The notes under the pieces were generated by a model that saw only the letters and a list, made by a program, of their open reading frames with translations, was not told where the DNA came from and did no database searches. This document shows positions 1 through 6,335 of a stretch of DNA of 6,335 bases, piece by piece. Source of the DNA: JBDTMC01 sp039934475 (GTDB lineage: Bacteria > Acidobacteriota > Terriglobia > Bryobacterales > Bryobacteraceae). The position numbers and the translations under genes are program-made. Each line of letters begins with the position of its first letter. Position 1 is the stretch's first letter. The stretch spans positions 1 through 6,335 of the forward strand of contig JBDTMC010000457.1 of assembly GCA_039934475.1 (NCBI GenBank), given 5' to 3'.

Positions 1-1120
1 AGGCCCTGCCCATCAGTACCGGGCCGATGGCGCCCGCCAGCGCGTAGGCAGTCCAGGTGAGTCCGTACAGGGTTGAGAACGACCGCAGACCGAAGTACCT
101 CGACAATAGATACGGCGTCACGTCGGCCTCGCCGCCCATCCCCAAACCAATCAAGGCTGAGCCCACTACTCCCACCGCCAGTGTGTGCGCCGTAGACAGC
201 AGATACACACCCAACGCCGCACCGGCCAACAGGCAAAACGACACCCGTGCGGCGAAGAACCGGTCAATCAACCATCCCGTTACCAGCCGTCCCACCAGGC
301 TTGCCGCTCCCATCGCCGACAGCGCTATCGCGGCTCCGCTGGCAGGTATGCCGCGGTCTGTCAGCATCGCCGATAAGTGCGTGATCGCCCCGTTCTGGCT
401 GATGGACGCCAGAAACAGCACTACGACCAGGATCCAAAACGCCCGCGACCGCAAACCCTCTCCTACCGTGGTACCGGCCGTCTCGCTGCGTTCCCGTCCT
501 GGCGCCAAAGGTCGTTCCTTCACAAACCAAGCGCTCACCGGAAGCCCTAACACCAGCACCATCGCGCCCAGCGAGAAGACGGCGCCGCGCCAGCCCAGAT
601 GATCGATTAGCGTCTGCGCCAGCGGCGGCAACACCATTGAGCCAACTGCGCCGCCTGACATCAAGACCGCTAGCGCCATTCCGCGCCGCTTCACGAACCA
701 CGTCGTAACGGCGCGCGAATACGCCAACATCGCCGTTCCGTTTCCCACAATTCCCAGCACCAGGAACACGGCGTACAAATGCCATAAGTGCGGTGTCAGA
801 AAGCTGAGGGAGGCAAACGCGCAGCCGAACACAGTCAGGCACGGCAGAATCACACGCCGCGCGCCGTACTTGTCCAGCAGATGTCCAATGAACGGCGAAC
901 ATGCGGCCACCGAAAGGGCCGCGATTCCAAACGCTAGTGAGATGGCTTCACGTCCCCAATGGAACTCCAAGGCCACCGGCTTCAGGAAGATCCCAAACGT
1001 GTAGACCAGCAGCGAAGCAAAGCTGACAAACACGCCGAGCGCGGAAGCCATGGCCACTCGCCAACCGGCATAGCCGCGCGCGTCTTCCTCCGCGAACCCC
1101 ACCAACTTATTTTCTGACAT
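1..1120 (-). CDS. MFS transporter, 3' end cut by window edge
   Basis: Inner-membrane permease of the major facilitator superfamily. The frame is open from ATG at 1120 to the left edge: I read 373 residues without a stop, so roughly the last transmembrane segment or two are missing against a usual 400-430. The first hydrophobic segment starts near residue 22. The MFS signature loop between helices 2 and 3 is clear (GHLLDKYGARRV, residues 79-90, with Asp83). Its half-repeat recurs in the second half (GRLVTGWLIDRF, 277-288). A charged central loop around residues 190-215 separates the two six-helix halves. The start overlaps the stop of the selenoprotein gene by 14 nt (ATGTCAGAAAATAA) and no good Shine-Dalgarno precedes it, so translation is probably coupled. 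The fold resembles monocarboxylate/oxalate-type MFS carriers, but the substrate cannot be told from sequence. Confident of family, not of substrate. Confidence 0.93.
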   Translation of the reverse strand, partial: MSENKLVGFAEEDARGYAGWRVAMASALGVFVSFASLLVYTFGIFLKPVALEFHWGREAISLAFGIAALSVAACSPFIGHLLDKYGARRVILPCLTVFGCAFASLSFLTPHLWHLYAVFLVLGIVGNGTAMLAYSRAVTTWFVKRRGMALAVLMSGGAVGSMVLPPLAQTLIDHLGWRGAVFSLGAMVLVLGLPVSAWFVKERPLAPGRERSETAGTTVGEGLRSRAFWILVVVLFLASISQNGAITHLSAMLTDRGIPASGAAIALSAMGAASLVGRLVTGWLIDRFFAARVSFCLLAGAALGVYLLSTAHTLAVGVVGSALIGLGMGGEADVTPYLLSRYFGLRSFSTLYGLTWTAYALAGAIGPVLMGRA

Positions 1121-1724
1121 AACCCATCGATGCCGACCTCTTACCGCCCATCCGGTGCGTCTCTTCGGAGAGTGGATGAACGCCGCTCGCGTCAATCCAG
1201 CGGTTGTAATAATTGAACAACGCGCACACCGTAATCGCGTAGTAGATCTGCTCGTCGGTCCAGCCGGCTGCGTATAAAGGCTGCATATCCGCCGGCGACA
1301 TCCGCGGCGAATCGTGATTCACTTTGTCCACAAATCGCATCAGTTCCTTCTCGCTCTCAGTCAGCGGCGAGGTCTCGACGTCTTTCATCACCGCCGCCAC
1401 CAGTTCCTCACCATTACCGCCCCGCTCCTGCTCCAACAGCACTGCCGCGACCGCGGCGTGCGAGTTCAGTCAGAACGGACAATGATTTCGCGCCGACGTA
1501 TAAGCCGCTATCAGTTCGCGGATTCCGGGAGTCAGTGGCGCTTTCTCACGCATGATCTCCTGCGTGAACCGCGCCAGATGGATCGTCGCCTCAGGTTTGA
1601 AGGCGAACATGTGCCAGATCTGCGGATACTCAACGGCGCCCGCCGCCTGCATCGTCTTAATAGCATCCAGCCACGCGCTCGGTTCCTGGTGGTTCTCCAC
1701 ATCCGGCAGAAACATTGGTTCCAT
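1107..1724 (-). CDS. AhpD-like / carboxymuconolactone decarboxylase-family selenoprotein (in-frame TGA read as Sec85)
   Basis: Reads as one 205-residue protein if TGA at 1472-1470 is decoded as selenocysteine; otherwise it splits into 84 residues and a downstream piece. The fused product keeps the AhpD active-site layout: Glu70, Cys82, Sec85, His89. The spacings of 12, 3 and 4 residues match Glu118, Cys130, Cys133 and His137 of mycobacterial AhpD. In that family the CxxC pair reduces hydroperoxides or serves thiol redox; Sec here replaces the second cysteine, thought to react with the peroxide. Helical AhpD-fold sequence continues without a break on both sides of the TGA (residues 69-81 before it; AAVAAVLLEQE after the His). 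The start ATG at 1724 is set by AGGGAG six nt upstream; Met4 would be too far from it. It sits 10 nt after the receptor stop and overlaps the permease start, so it is mid-operon. No signal peptide: cytoplasmic. The substrate is unknown, and a peroxidase-related or decarboxylase role is not distinguishable. A point-mutated pseudogene is the alternative, judged unlikely. Confidence 0.85.
1439..1461 (-). promoter_or_regulatory. bSECIS-like hairpin downstream of the Sec UGA
   Basis: On the minus strand GCAC-GCCGC (1461-1453) pairs with GCGGC-A-GUGC (1448-1439). This gives nine base pairs with a single bulged A (1443) and the four-base apical loop GGUC (1452-1449). If the closing C-G pair opens, the loop becomes C-GGUC-G, close to the A-GGUC-U loop of E. 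coli fdhF, where the G and U are contacted by SelB. The loop begins 18 nt after the UGA, within the short distance expected of bacterial SECIS elements, and lies inside the coding sequence as they do. The paired bases also encode the His89-to-Leu96 stretch, so part of the GC-richness is ordinary codon choice. Hand-folded, not computed. Confidence 0.7.
1470..1472 (-). other. UGA selenocysteine recoding codon (Sec85)
   Basis: In-frame TGA inside the AhpD-like gene, in the context TGT-CCG-TTC-TGA-CTG (C-P-F-U-L). It falls precisely at the second cysteine of the CxxCxxxH active site, the one position in this family where a Cys-to-Sec exchange is functionally expected. The next base is C (UGAC), a weak termination context and the same as at the Sec codon of E. 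coli fdhF. A SECIS-like hairpin follows. Decoding would need SelA, SelB, SelD and tRNA-Sec, none of which lies in this window. Confidence 0.82.
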
Positions 1725-1730
1725 ATGAGA

Positions 1731-1736
1731 CTCCCT
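1731..1736 (-). promoter_or_regulatory. Shine-Dalgarno of the selenoprotein gene, overlapping the receptor stop codon
   Basis: AGGGAG on the minus strand, six nt before ATG at 1724. The receptor stop codon TAG (1737-1735) shares its AG with this site (TTTTAGGGAG), so ribosomes finishing the receptor end directly on the binding site of the next gene. This settles the start at 1724 and supports co-transcription and probable re-initiation. Confidence 0.75.
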
Positions 1737-4700
1737 AAAAGATCACTTTAAGCGCAAACTGCATCAGCCGTGGGGGCGCAGCTGAGAAGATCCGTCCAAA
1801 GTTCGCAGAATTCAAATCCGAAACGGGTATTCCAAAGTTCGCGTGGTTCAGCACATTGAAGGATTCAGCGCGGAACTGCAGGTGCACCCTCTCAGTCAGG
1901 CGGAAGGCCCTGGTCAACGAGAGATCGAGGTTGGTTAACGCCGGTCCGCGCGCGATGTTCCTTCCCGCATTGCCGAAGTTGCCAGCCTCAGTTTGCGGAT
2001 TCAAGCGCCGGAACGCCGAACGGCTCACCCACGCTTCCACGGTGTGCGGCCCCGAATTCGGGTCGCTAATCACATCCGGACGGCTGGCCGCAAACCCCGA
2101 TATGGGCGGACTATTGGCTTGCAGGGAAACGTTGGTGGAATCGGAGATCGTGAACGGCGTTGGCGAGTTGTGAGTCGCAATGGCGTTCAACTGCCAGCCG
2201 TCGAACACCGCTTTCAAAGGCCTTGCGGCGCTTTTGGCCAGACGAGGTTCCCAACTGCCGCTGGCCACAAAGCGGTGCCGCGCGTCGAACAGAGACGGCC
2301 CGTGCTCGGCGGCCAGATTGAACGGATTCTGCGCCAGGTCGTTCTCGCCAGAGAGCGGCTTGGCCGCCGAACCGGAGAGATTCATCGCCGACAGATAGTC
2401 CAGCGTCTTTGAGAACCAGTACGACACATTGAAGCCGACTCCACTGTTGTAGCGGCGCGAAACACTCGCCTGCGCGGCGTGGTACGTGGAGTTGGTGATA
2501 TTCGAGAGTTCCGCGATCGTAGAGAAATCGCATGTTCCGCCATTCGACGGGCAGTTCGCGTAGAGGCGCCTCCGGTCTGCGTTCTGCGCATTCGCGCCTG
2601 GTCCGAACACCGCCGGATTCGCCTCCACATTGCGCGGCAGATGCGTGCCCTTTGAACCAACGTAGCGAACCTCAACCAAATACCGCGATAACAGTTGCCG
2701 CTGTATTCCGAAGTTCCAATTCTGCGCGTAGGGAGCGCGCGCCGTGGCGTCAATCGCGAACACCGTGGAAGGCCGCACAAACGTGTCCGGCGCTGGAATC
2801 GTACGGTTCAAGTAAGGGTTCGTGAAGTTCAAACCCGCGCCGCTGTACTGGTTGAACTGAGCCCAGGGCAGCGAACTCACGGGTCCCTGCGATGCGACGC
2901 CGGCGCCGTTCTGGAACTGGTCGTCGAAGATGCCGTAGCTCGCTCTGATAGACCACTTGCCTTCGCCCGAAGGATCCCAGGCGAGGCCCACGCGCGGCAT
3001 CCAGCCGTTCATGCTCTGCGCGATGCCCTCGCCAATTCCCGGATCGCCCGGGAAGAGGAGTCCCACTGGCGCGTCTGGCCGCACCTTCGATTGAACGCCC
3101 GGCACGAATCCGTTCAACCTCTGGCGCAATTCGCGAATGGGATTCAAGCGTTCATAGCGCAGCCCGTAGTTCAGCGTGAGGCGCTTGCTGATGCGCCATT
3201 CGTCCTGTACATGGAAGCTTGCGTTCCACATGCGCAGGCCGCGGTTGAAATCGCCGAGGCCTTGGTAGAAAGTCACTGGCGCGCCGAGCAGGAGGTTCGC
3301 AATCGCGTTGTTCGTGGGGAACGTGGAAGCGAACACGAAGAACGCATTAGGCGCGATGGCCTGGAACATGTTCAACTGCGTTCGGGAAAAACCGACGCCC
3401 ATCTTCAAGGAATGCGCGCCGCGAAACCACGAGAGCCCTTCCTGAATCTCATAGCTGGTCTGCCGGGAGAGGCGCGGTCCAGTGATGGCGCCACCGATGG
3501 GCGAATAGCCGCTGATGTTGAAAAACGGCGGCCCCTGGCCGACGGCGCTCGCCGAGGTGTAGCCGAACCCAAGATCCGAAGGCGGCGTCTGGTTTAGCCT
3601 CTTATCGAAATCGAAATCATAACGGAAGAACGTCGCGCGCAGCGAATTGGTGAGGTTGGGTGAGAAGACGTGGGTATTAGCCAGTGCTGCCGAATGCGTC
3701 GTGATGTCGTCGCGCGTGGGGAAACCGGGCACTTCAGAGCCGCGCACCGAAATCGGATTCAGCGCATAGCCGCCTGAAAATGAGTAGCGCGCAAAGAACT
3801 GGTCTCTGGTCGAGGCGTTGAAGTCGACGCGACCTCCGGCCTGGTCGAAGAAGTCGGTGCGCACCAGCGTGGCGCGATAGATGGACGGCGACACGTTGCC
3901 GAGCGGATACAAGTTCAACACGTTCTTCGACACCGCGTTGATGGCGGGCGCCGGAATCTGATTGCCCGCAAACACAGTGCCGCCGGCGGCGAAATTGATC
4001 AGCGGACCACTCAATCCGGAGAAGTCTCCGGCGCGCTCCTGGGCGGTTGGAACGGTGGCCAGATTGGTGATGCCCTGCTTGTTGCGGTACCCCTCGTAGT
4101 AGCCAAATCCAAAGAGGCGGTCCTTGCGGATCGGTCCGCCCACCGTGCCGCCGAACTGATTCTGCTTCAGTGGTTCTACCTTCTCTGAGAAGAAGTTCCG
4201 TGCGTCCAACCTGTCGTTGCGCAGAAACTCATAGAGCGTTCCGTGGATATCATTGCCTCCCGACCTCGTCACCACACTGGTGATGCCGCCGTTGGTGCCG
4301 CCGTACTCGGGCGGCGCGCTCTGGGTGAGAATGCGGAATTCGGCGATCGCGTCCACGGGGATTCTCAACGCGTAGCCGCCGTCCATGCGATTGATGTTCT
4401 GTGCACCGTCCAGCAGATATAGATTCGATTCGGGGCGCATTCCGTTCACCGCATACGCCTGGCCTTGCCGCAGTGACCCGCCGGCGGTAATAACGCCGGC
4501 TGTCAAAGGAGCCACCCCTGTCTGCAGCAAGCCGAGCTGCGTGAAGTTGCGGCCGTTCAGCGGTAGGTCTACCACTTCCCGGCCGCTCACCACCTTGCCC
4601 AGCGTGTTGGTGGACGTATCCACCACGGGAGCGTCACCCACCACAGTGACAATCTCCCGCACGGAGGCAAGTTCCATTTCAATTTCAAACCGCAGTGTTT

Positions 4701-4998
4701 GGCTAATGCTGAGGGCGATTGGTTCACGAACAAATTTGGCGAAGCTGGGGGCGTCTACGGTGAGTGTGTACTCCCCGACGGGGAGGAGCGAAATGCGGAA
4801 CAAGCCACTGGACGAGGTCAATACCTCTTGCGTCGCCTTGGTTGCGGCATTACGAGCTTGCACACGGGCTCCGGCGATGGCTTTCGCCGTCTTGTCGGTG
4901 ACAAATCCTTCGAGGGAACCCGTGGGATCTTGTCCAAACGCAGGCAGAGCCGCGAGTAGACACACTACGGACGTGGTTAGAAAAAACTTATGATTCAT
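1735..4998 (-). CDS. TonB-dependent receptor with N-terminal carboxypeptidase-regulatory-like domain (Oar-like)
   Basis: Outer-membrane receptor of 1087 residues when started at ATG 4998; a TTG at 5028 would add ten residues ahead of a good signal peptide and is less likely. Order: Sec signal peptide (residues 1-22, cleavage likely AFG/Q); a Cna-B/carboxypeptidase-regulatory-like beta-sandwich (about 27-110, with GLFRISLLPVGEYTLTV); a TonB-box-like stretch EIVTVVGDAPVV (115-126); a plug domain with LPLNGRNF (145-152) and VNGMRPESNLYLLDGAQN (184-201), ending near SVVTRSGGNDIHG (241-253); then a 22-strand-type barrel from about 255 to the end. The last residue is Phe (LKVIF), the usual outer-membrane assembly signal. 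This architecture is greatly expanded in Acidobacteriota and is used for TonB-powered import of large or scarce ligands. No SusD partner is present, so the ligand is unknown. It is the first gene of the compact three-gene run and is preceded by a hairpin touching the start codon. Confidence 0.92.
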   Translation of the reverse strand: MNHKFFLTTSVVCLLAALPAFGQDPTGSLEGFVTDKTAKAIAGARVQARNAATKATQEVLTSSSGLFRISLLPVGEYTLTVDAPSFAKFVREPIALSISQTLRFEIEMELASVREIVTVVGDAPVVDTSTNTLGKVVSGREVVDLPLNGRNFTQLGLLQTGVAPLTAGVITAGGSLRQGQAYAVNGMRPESNLYLLDGAQNINRMDGGYALRIPVDAIAEFRILTQSAPPEYGGTNGGITSVVTRSGGNDIHGTLYEFLRNDRLDARNFFSEKVEPLKQNQFGGTVGGPIRKDRLFGFGYYEGYRNKQGITNLATVPTAQERAGDFSGLSGPLINFAAGGTVFAGNQIPAPAINAVSKNVLNLYPLGNVSPSIYRATLVRTDFFDQAGGRVDFNASTRDQFFARYSFSGGYALNPISVRGSEVPGFPTRDDITTHSAALANTHVFSPNLTNSLRATFFRYDFDFDKRLNQTPPSDLGFGYTSASAVGQGPPFFNISGYSPIGGAITGPRLSRQTSYEIQEGLSWFRGAHSLKMGVGFSRTQLNMFQAIAPNAFFVFASTFPTNNAIANLLLGAPVTFYQGLGDFNRGLRMWNASFHVQDEWRISKRLTLNYGLRYERLNPIRELRQRLNGFVPGVQSKVRPDAPVGLLFPGDPGIGEGIAQSMNGWMPRVGLAWDPSGEGKWSIRASYGIFDDQFQNGAGVASQGPVSSLPWAQFNQYSGAGLNFTNPYLNRTIPAPDTFVRPSTVFAIDATARAPYAQNWNFGIQRQLLSRYLVEVRYVGSKGTHLPRNVEANPAVFGPGANAQNADRRRLYANCPSNGGTCDFSTIAELSNITNSTYHAAQASVSRRYNSGVGFNVSYWFSKTLDYLSAMNLSGSAAKPLSGENDLAQNPFNLAAEHGPSLFDARHRFVASGSWEPRLAKSAARPLKAVFDGWQLNAIATHNSPTPFTISDSTNVSLQANSPPISGFAASRPDVISDPNSGPHTVEAWVSRSAFRRLNPQTEAGNFGNAGRNIARGPALTNLDLSLTRAFRLTERVHLQFRAESFNVLNHANFGIPVSDLNSANFGRIFSAAPPRLMQFALKVIF

Positions 4999-5047
4999 GC
5001 TAGACCGCCCAGAAAGGCAATGAGGCAATCCTAACTGGGCGTCTAGC
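4999..5047 (-). repeat. Inverted repeat / stem-loop abutting the receptor start codon
   Basis: On the minus strand GCTAGACGCCCAG (5047-5035) is complementary to CTGGGCGGTCTAGC (5012-4999), 13 base pairs with one extra G bulged in the second arm. The loop is 22 nt (5034-5013) and carries a repeated ATTGCC and a TTAGGAT stretch. The second arm ends on the base directly before the start ATG (4998), and no clear Shine-Dalgarno lies between stem and start. As RNA it could occlude the start region; as DNA it could be an operator. It is not followed closely by a U-tract in either direction, so it does not look like an intrinsic terminator. The symmetry is seen directly; the role is inference. Confidence 0.65.
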
Positions 5048-5076
5048 TAAACACAATAATCGAAAAATACTACGTC

Positions 5077-5805
5077 TTAGTTAATTTTGATCCGGATGTT
5101 CTTTGCTTCGATCTTCATCGGCGGCCCGAGATGGCACTGGATTCCGATCAGACCGTCGGCCTTACGGTTCGCTTTGTCATCGTCGAGAACCACCGCCATC
5201 ACATGCCCGTTCAAAATATGGATCAGGGTGTTGCCGCGGGCGATGATGTGCAGTTGATTCCAGCCGTCGGCGTTGATCAGCTTCTTCAGTTCGTCAGAGG
5301 AGCCGAGGGAACCGATCAAGCCGGCTTTGCCGCCGTCGGGGATGTAGGAAATCTGTCCGCGCAGAGCCAGGAACCCGCGTCCGCGCTCTTCGTATAACTG
5401 CCCGGTCCACTGTTGCACGCCGTCTATATCCGCCTGGTAGCCCTTCATAGCGTATTTCAGGTCAGAGAGTTCTTCGCTGCGATATTGGATGCCGCTGTTG
5501 AAGCCGGTCAGCTTATAGTCGAGCTTCAATTCGAAATTCGCCGGTTTGCCGCCGCGCCAGATGAGGAACGTATTTTGCTTCGGCTGCTTGTCGGTTTGGG
5601 TCTGCCCTACGATGACGCCACCCTCAACTCGCCAGAAGTTGGAGTCGCCTTCCCAGCCCGTCAGAGTCTTGCCGTCGAAGATCGATTTGAACCCGGTTTC
5701 CGGCAGCGGCTTCACCAGATCTGCGAGGTTCATCTTTGGCTGCGCGAATGCCGCGACCCCCACCAGACCGGTCGTAGCCAACAGAATTATTTGTCGAATG
5801 CTCAT
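5077..5805 (-). CDS. Secreted DUF1080 / 3-keto-disaccharide hydrolase-family protein
   Basis: A 242-residue protein of the DUF1080 (3-keto-disaccharide hydrolase, PF06439) family, a concanavalin/LamG-like beta-sandwich; characterised relatives hydrolyse 3-keto-glycosides. From ATG 5805 it has a Sec signal peptide (MSIRQIILLATTGLVGVAAFA, residues 1-21, cleavage AFA/Q), so it acts in the periplasm or outside. ATG 5823 would add six residues; neither start has a convincing Shine-Dalgarno, and I prefer 5805 for its compact signal peptide. Family hallmarks in order: SIFDGKTLTGWEGD (41-54), WRVEGGVIVG (58-67), FELKLDYKL (91-99), NSGIQYRS (103-110), GYQADID (122-128), TGQLYEERGRGFLA (134-147) and the closing GLIGIQCHLGPPMKIEAKNI (218-237). 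Length is that of a complete single-domain member. It lies 78 nt upstream of the receptor on the same strand, so it may share its transcript or not. Substrate unproven. Confidence 0.92.
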   Translation of the reverse strand: MSIRQIILLATTGLVGVAAFAQPKMNLADLVKPLPETGFKSIFDGKTLTGWEGDSNFWRVEGGVIVGQTQTDKQPKQNTFLIWRGGKPANFELKLDYKLTGFNSGIQYRSEELSDLKYAMKGYQADIDGVQQWTGQLYEERGRGFLALRGQISYIPDGGKAGLIGSLGSSDELKKLINADGWNQLHIIARGNTLIHILNGHVMAVVLDDDKANRKADGLIGIQCHLGPPMKIEAKNIRIKIN

Positions 5806-5870
5806 GGACCGCCAGCATATCATGCGGCCTGGAACCGTGGATAATAGAGCTATCGAACTCCTTGATGTCC
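5806..5870. promoter_or_regulatory. Short divergent intergenic region, probable back-to-back promoters
   Basis: Only 65 nt separate the chosen starts of the two divergent genes (41 nt if the outermost ATGs are used), so both promoters must overlap each other or the coding ends. The AT-rich core GGATAATAG near 5839-5847 offers a -10-like GATAAT on the plus strand (5840-5845) and TATTAT on the minus strand (5846-5841). A minus-strand TGGACA (5871-5866) could be the matching -35, but with a long 19-nt spacer. I see no good plus-strand -35. Weak, pattern-level evidence only. Confidence 0.3.
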
Positions 5871-6335
5871 ATGCCTATGACACGCCGTAGTTTGTTGATG
5901 GCCGCCGCGCTTGGCCCCGCCTTTCGTTTGAAATCGTTCGCCGCAACACCCCTTTTTGAAGAGCTTCCGTCTTCGAAGACCGGCATCGATTGGGTTCATG
6001 ACAACGGCATGTCGGAAATGCGCTTTCTGCCGGAGACGATGGGACCGGGCTGCGCTTTCTTCGACTACGACAACGACGGCTGGATGGACATTTTTCTGGT
6101 GAACAGCGGCCCCACGGATTTCTATACGCCGAAGAAGCCGATTCGTAACGCGCTCTACAAAAACAATCGCGACGGCACCTTTACCGACGTTACCGAAAAG
6201 GCGGGACTCGCTGGCGGTTCCTTCGGCATGGGCGTGGCTGCCGGGGACTACGATAACGACGGGAACACCGATCTCTTTGTCACCGCCTACGGCCGCCCTT
6301 ATCTGTACCACAACAACGGAGACGGTACATTCACC
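5871..6335 (+). CDS. CRTAC1-like FG-GAP/VCBS repeat protein with Tat signal, 5' part only
   Basis: The open frame from ATG 5871 gives 155 residues to the right edge; full-length relatives usually run to 500 or more. In-frame ATGs at 5865 and 5877 are also possible and none has a clear Shine-Dalgarno; residues below are numbered from 5877. The N-terminus MTRRSLLMAAALG is a twin-arginine signal (Arg3-Arg4 plus a short hydrophobic stretch), so the protein is probably exported folded. Then come two beta-propeller FG-GAP-type repeats, each with an EF-hand-like calcium loop: DYDNDGWMDIF (63-73) and DYDNDGNTDLF (124-134). Each is followed by a tail of the LYKNNRDGTFTDVTEKAGL type (93-111; again from 143). 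This is the arrangement of the CRTAC1 family, which often ends in an ASPIC/UnbV domain, here beyond the edge. The function of bacterial members is not well established; extracellular binding or adhesion is a guess. Confidence 0.9.
   Translation, partial: MPMTRRSLLMAAALGPAFRLKSFAATPLFEELPSSKTGIDWVHDNGMSEMRFLPETMGPGCAFFDYDNDGWMDIFLVNSGPTDFYTPKKPIRNALYKNNRDGTFTDVTEKAGLAGGSFGMGVAAGDYDNDGNTDLFVTAYGRPYLYHNNGDGTFT

Noticed and set aside
57..602. Plus-strand 181-aa ORF and the minus-strand 212-aa ORF at 264-902.
   Set aside because: Both are other-frame shadows of the MFS gene, whose frame shows membrane segments and MFS motifs; the shadow translations are low-complexity and unlike any family.
1107..1442. 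Independent 111-aa gene starting at GTG 1442.
   Set aside because: Its start lies inside a continuous conserved AhpD-like sequence, has no Shine-Dalgarno and lacks the active site; it is the C-terminal part of the Sec-containing protein.
1107..1724. Pseudogene interrupted by a nonsense mutation.
   Set aside because: There is a single TGA, exactly at the catalytic Cys position, with no frameshift, intact sequence on both sides, a good ribosome binding site, operon overlap preserved at both ends and a SECIS-like hairpin just downstream.
2695..3597. Plus-strand 300-aa ORF inside the receptor gene.
   Set aside because: It is antisense to the beta-barrel of the TonB-dependent receptor, Arg/Ala-rich from GC-biased codons, with no recognisable domain.
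4999..5047. Intrinsic terminator between the DUF1080 and receptor genes.
   Set aside because: The stem-loop is not followed closely by a U-run on either strand, and on the minus strand it runs straight into the receptor start codon.
4999..5822. Similar CTGG(G)CGGTC strings just before the receptor and DUF1080 start codons.
   Set aside because: The match is about nine bases with a gap, too short to separate from chance in GC-rich DNA.
5850..6311. Minus-strand 153-aa ORF.
   Set aside because: It is antisense to the CRTAC1-like gene, whose calcium-loop repeats identify the true frame.

Overview
The window reads as a piece of a GC-rich bacterial chromosome, most likely from an acidobacterium of the Solibacter/Bryobacter type. 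That is an inference from gene content: a large TonB-dependent receptor with an N-terminal carboxypeptidase-regulatory-like domain, a secreted DUF1080 (3-keto-disaccharide hydrolase) protein and a CRTAC1-like FG-GAP protein are typical of that group. I see no rRNA, tRNA, CRISPR array, insertion sequence or prophage gene.

Layout. Four genes lie on the minus strand, in transcription order: a secreted DUF1080 protein (5805-5077), an outer-membrane TonB-dependent receptor (4998-1735), an AhpD/carboxymuconolactone-decarboxylase-family protein (1724-1107) and an MFS permease (1120 to beyond position 1, 3' end missing). The last three form a compact operon: the receptor stop codon lies inside the ribosome binding site of the AhpD-like gene, and the permease start overlaps the AhpD-like stop by 14 nt. 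On the plus strand a CRTAC1-like gene with a twin-arginine signal starts near 5871 and runs off the right edge, divergent from the DUF1080 gene across a very short gap.

Main discovery. The AhpD-like gene looks like two short ORFs (84 aa and about 111 aa) separated by an in-frame TGA at 1472-1470. Read through, they give one 205-residue protein in which the TGA sits exactly where the second cysteine of the AhpD CxxCxxxH motif belongs (C82-P-F-U85-x-x-x-H89, with Glu70 twelve residues before Cys82). Immediately downstream is a GC-rich hairpin with a GGUC apical loop, matching the shape, loop and placement of a bacterial SECIS element. I interpret it as a selenoprotein, not a broken gene. Because the permease start overlaps this gene's end, permease translation may depend on selenocysteine insertion.

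How the genes may work together (inference). The receptor could import an unknown ligand across the outer membrane, the permease could move it or a product across the inner membrane, and the selenoenzyme could carry out a thiol/selenol redox or peroxide-reducing step. The DUF1080 protein may release sugars outside the cytoplasm. A second regulatory candidate is a 13-bp inverted repeat (4999-5047) that ends directly against the receptor start codon.
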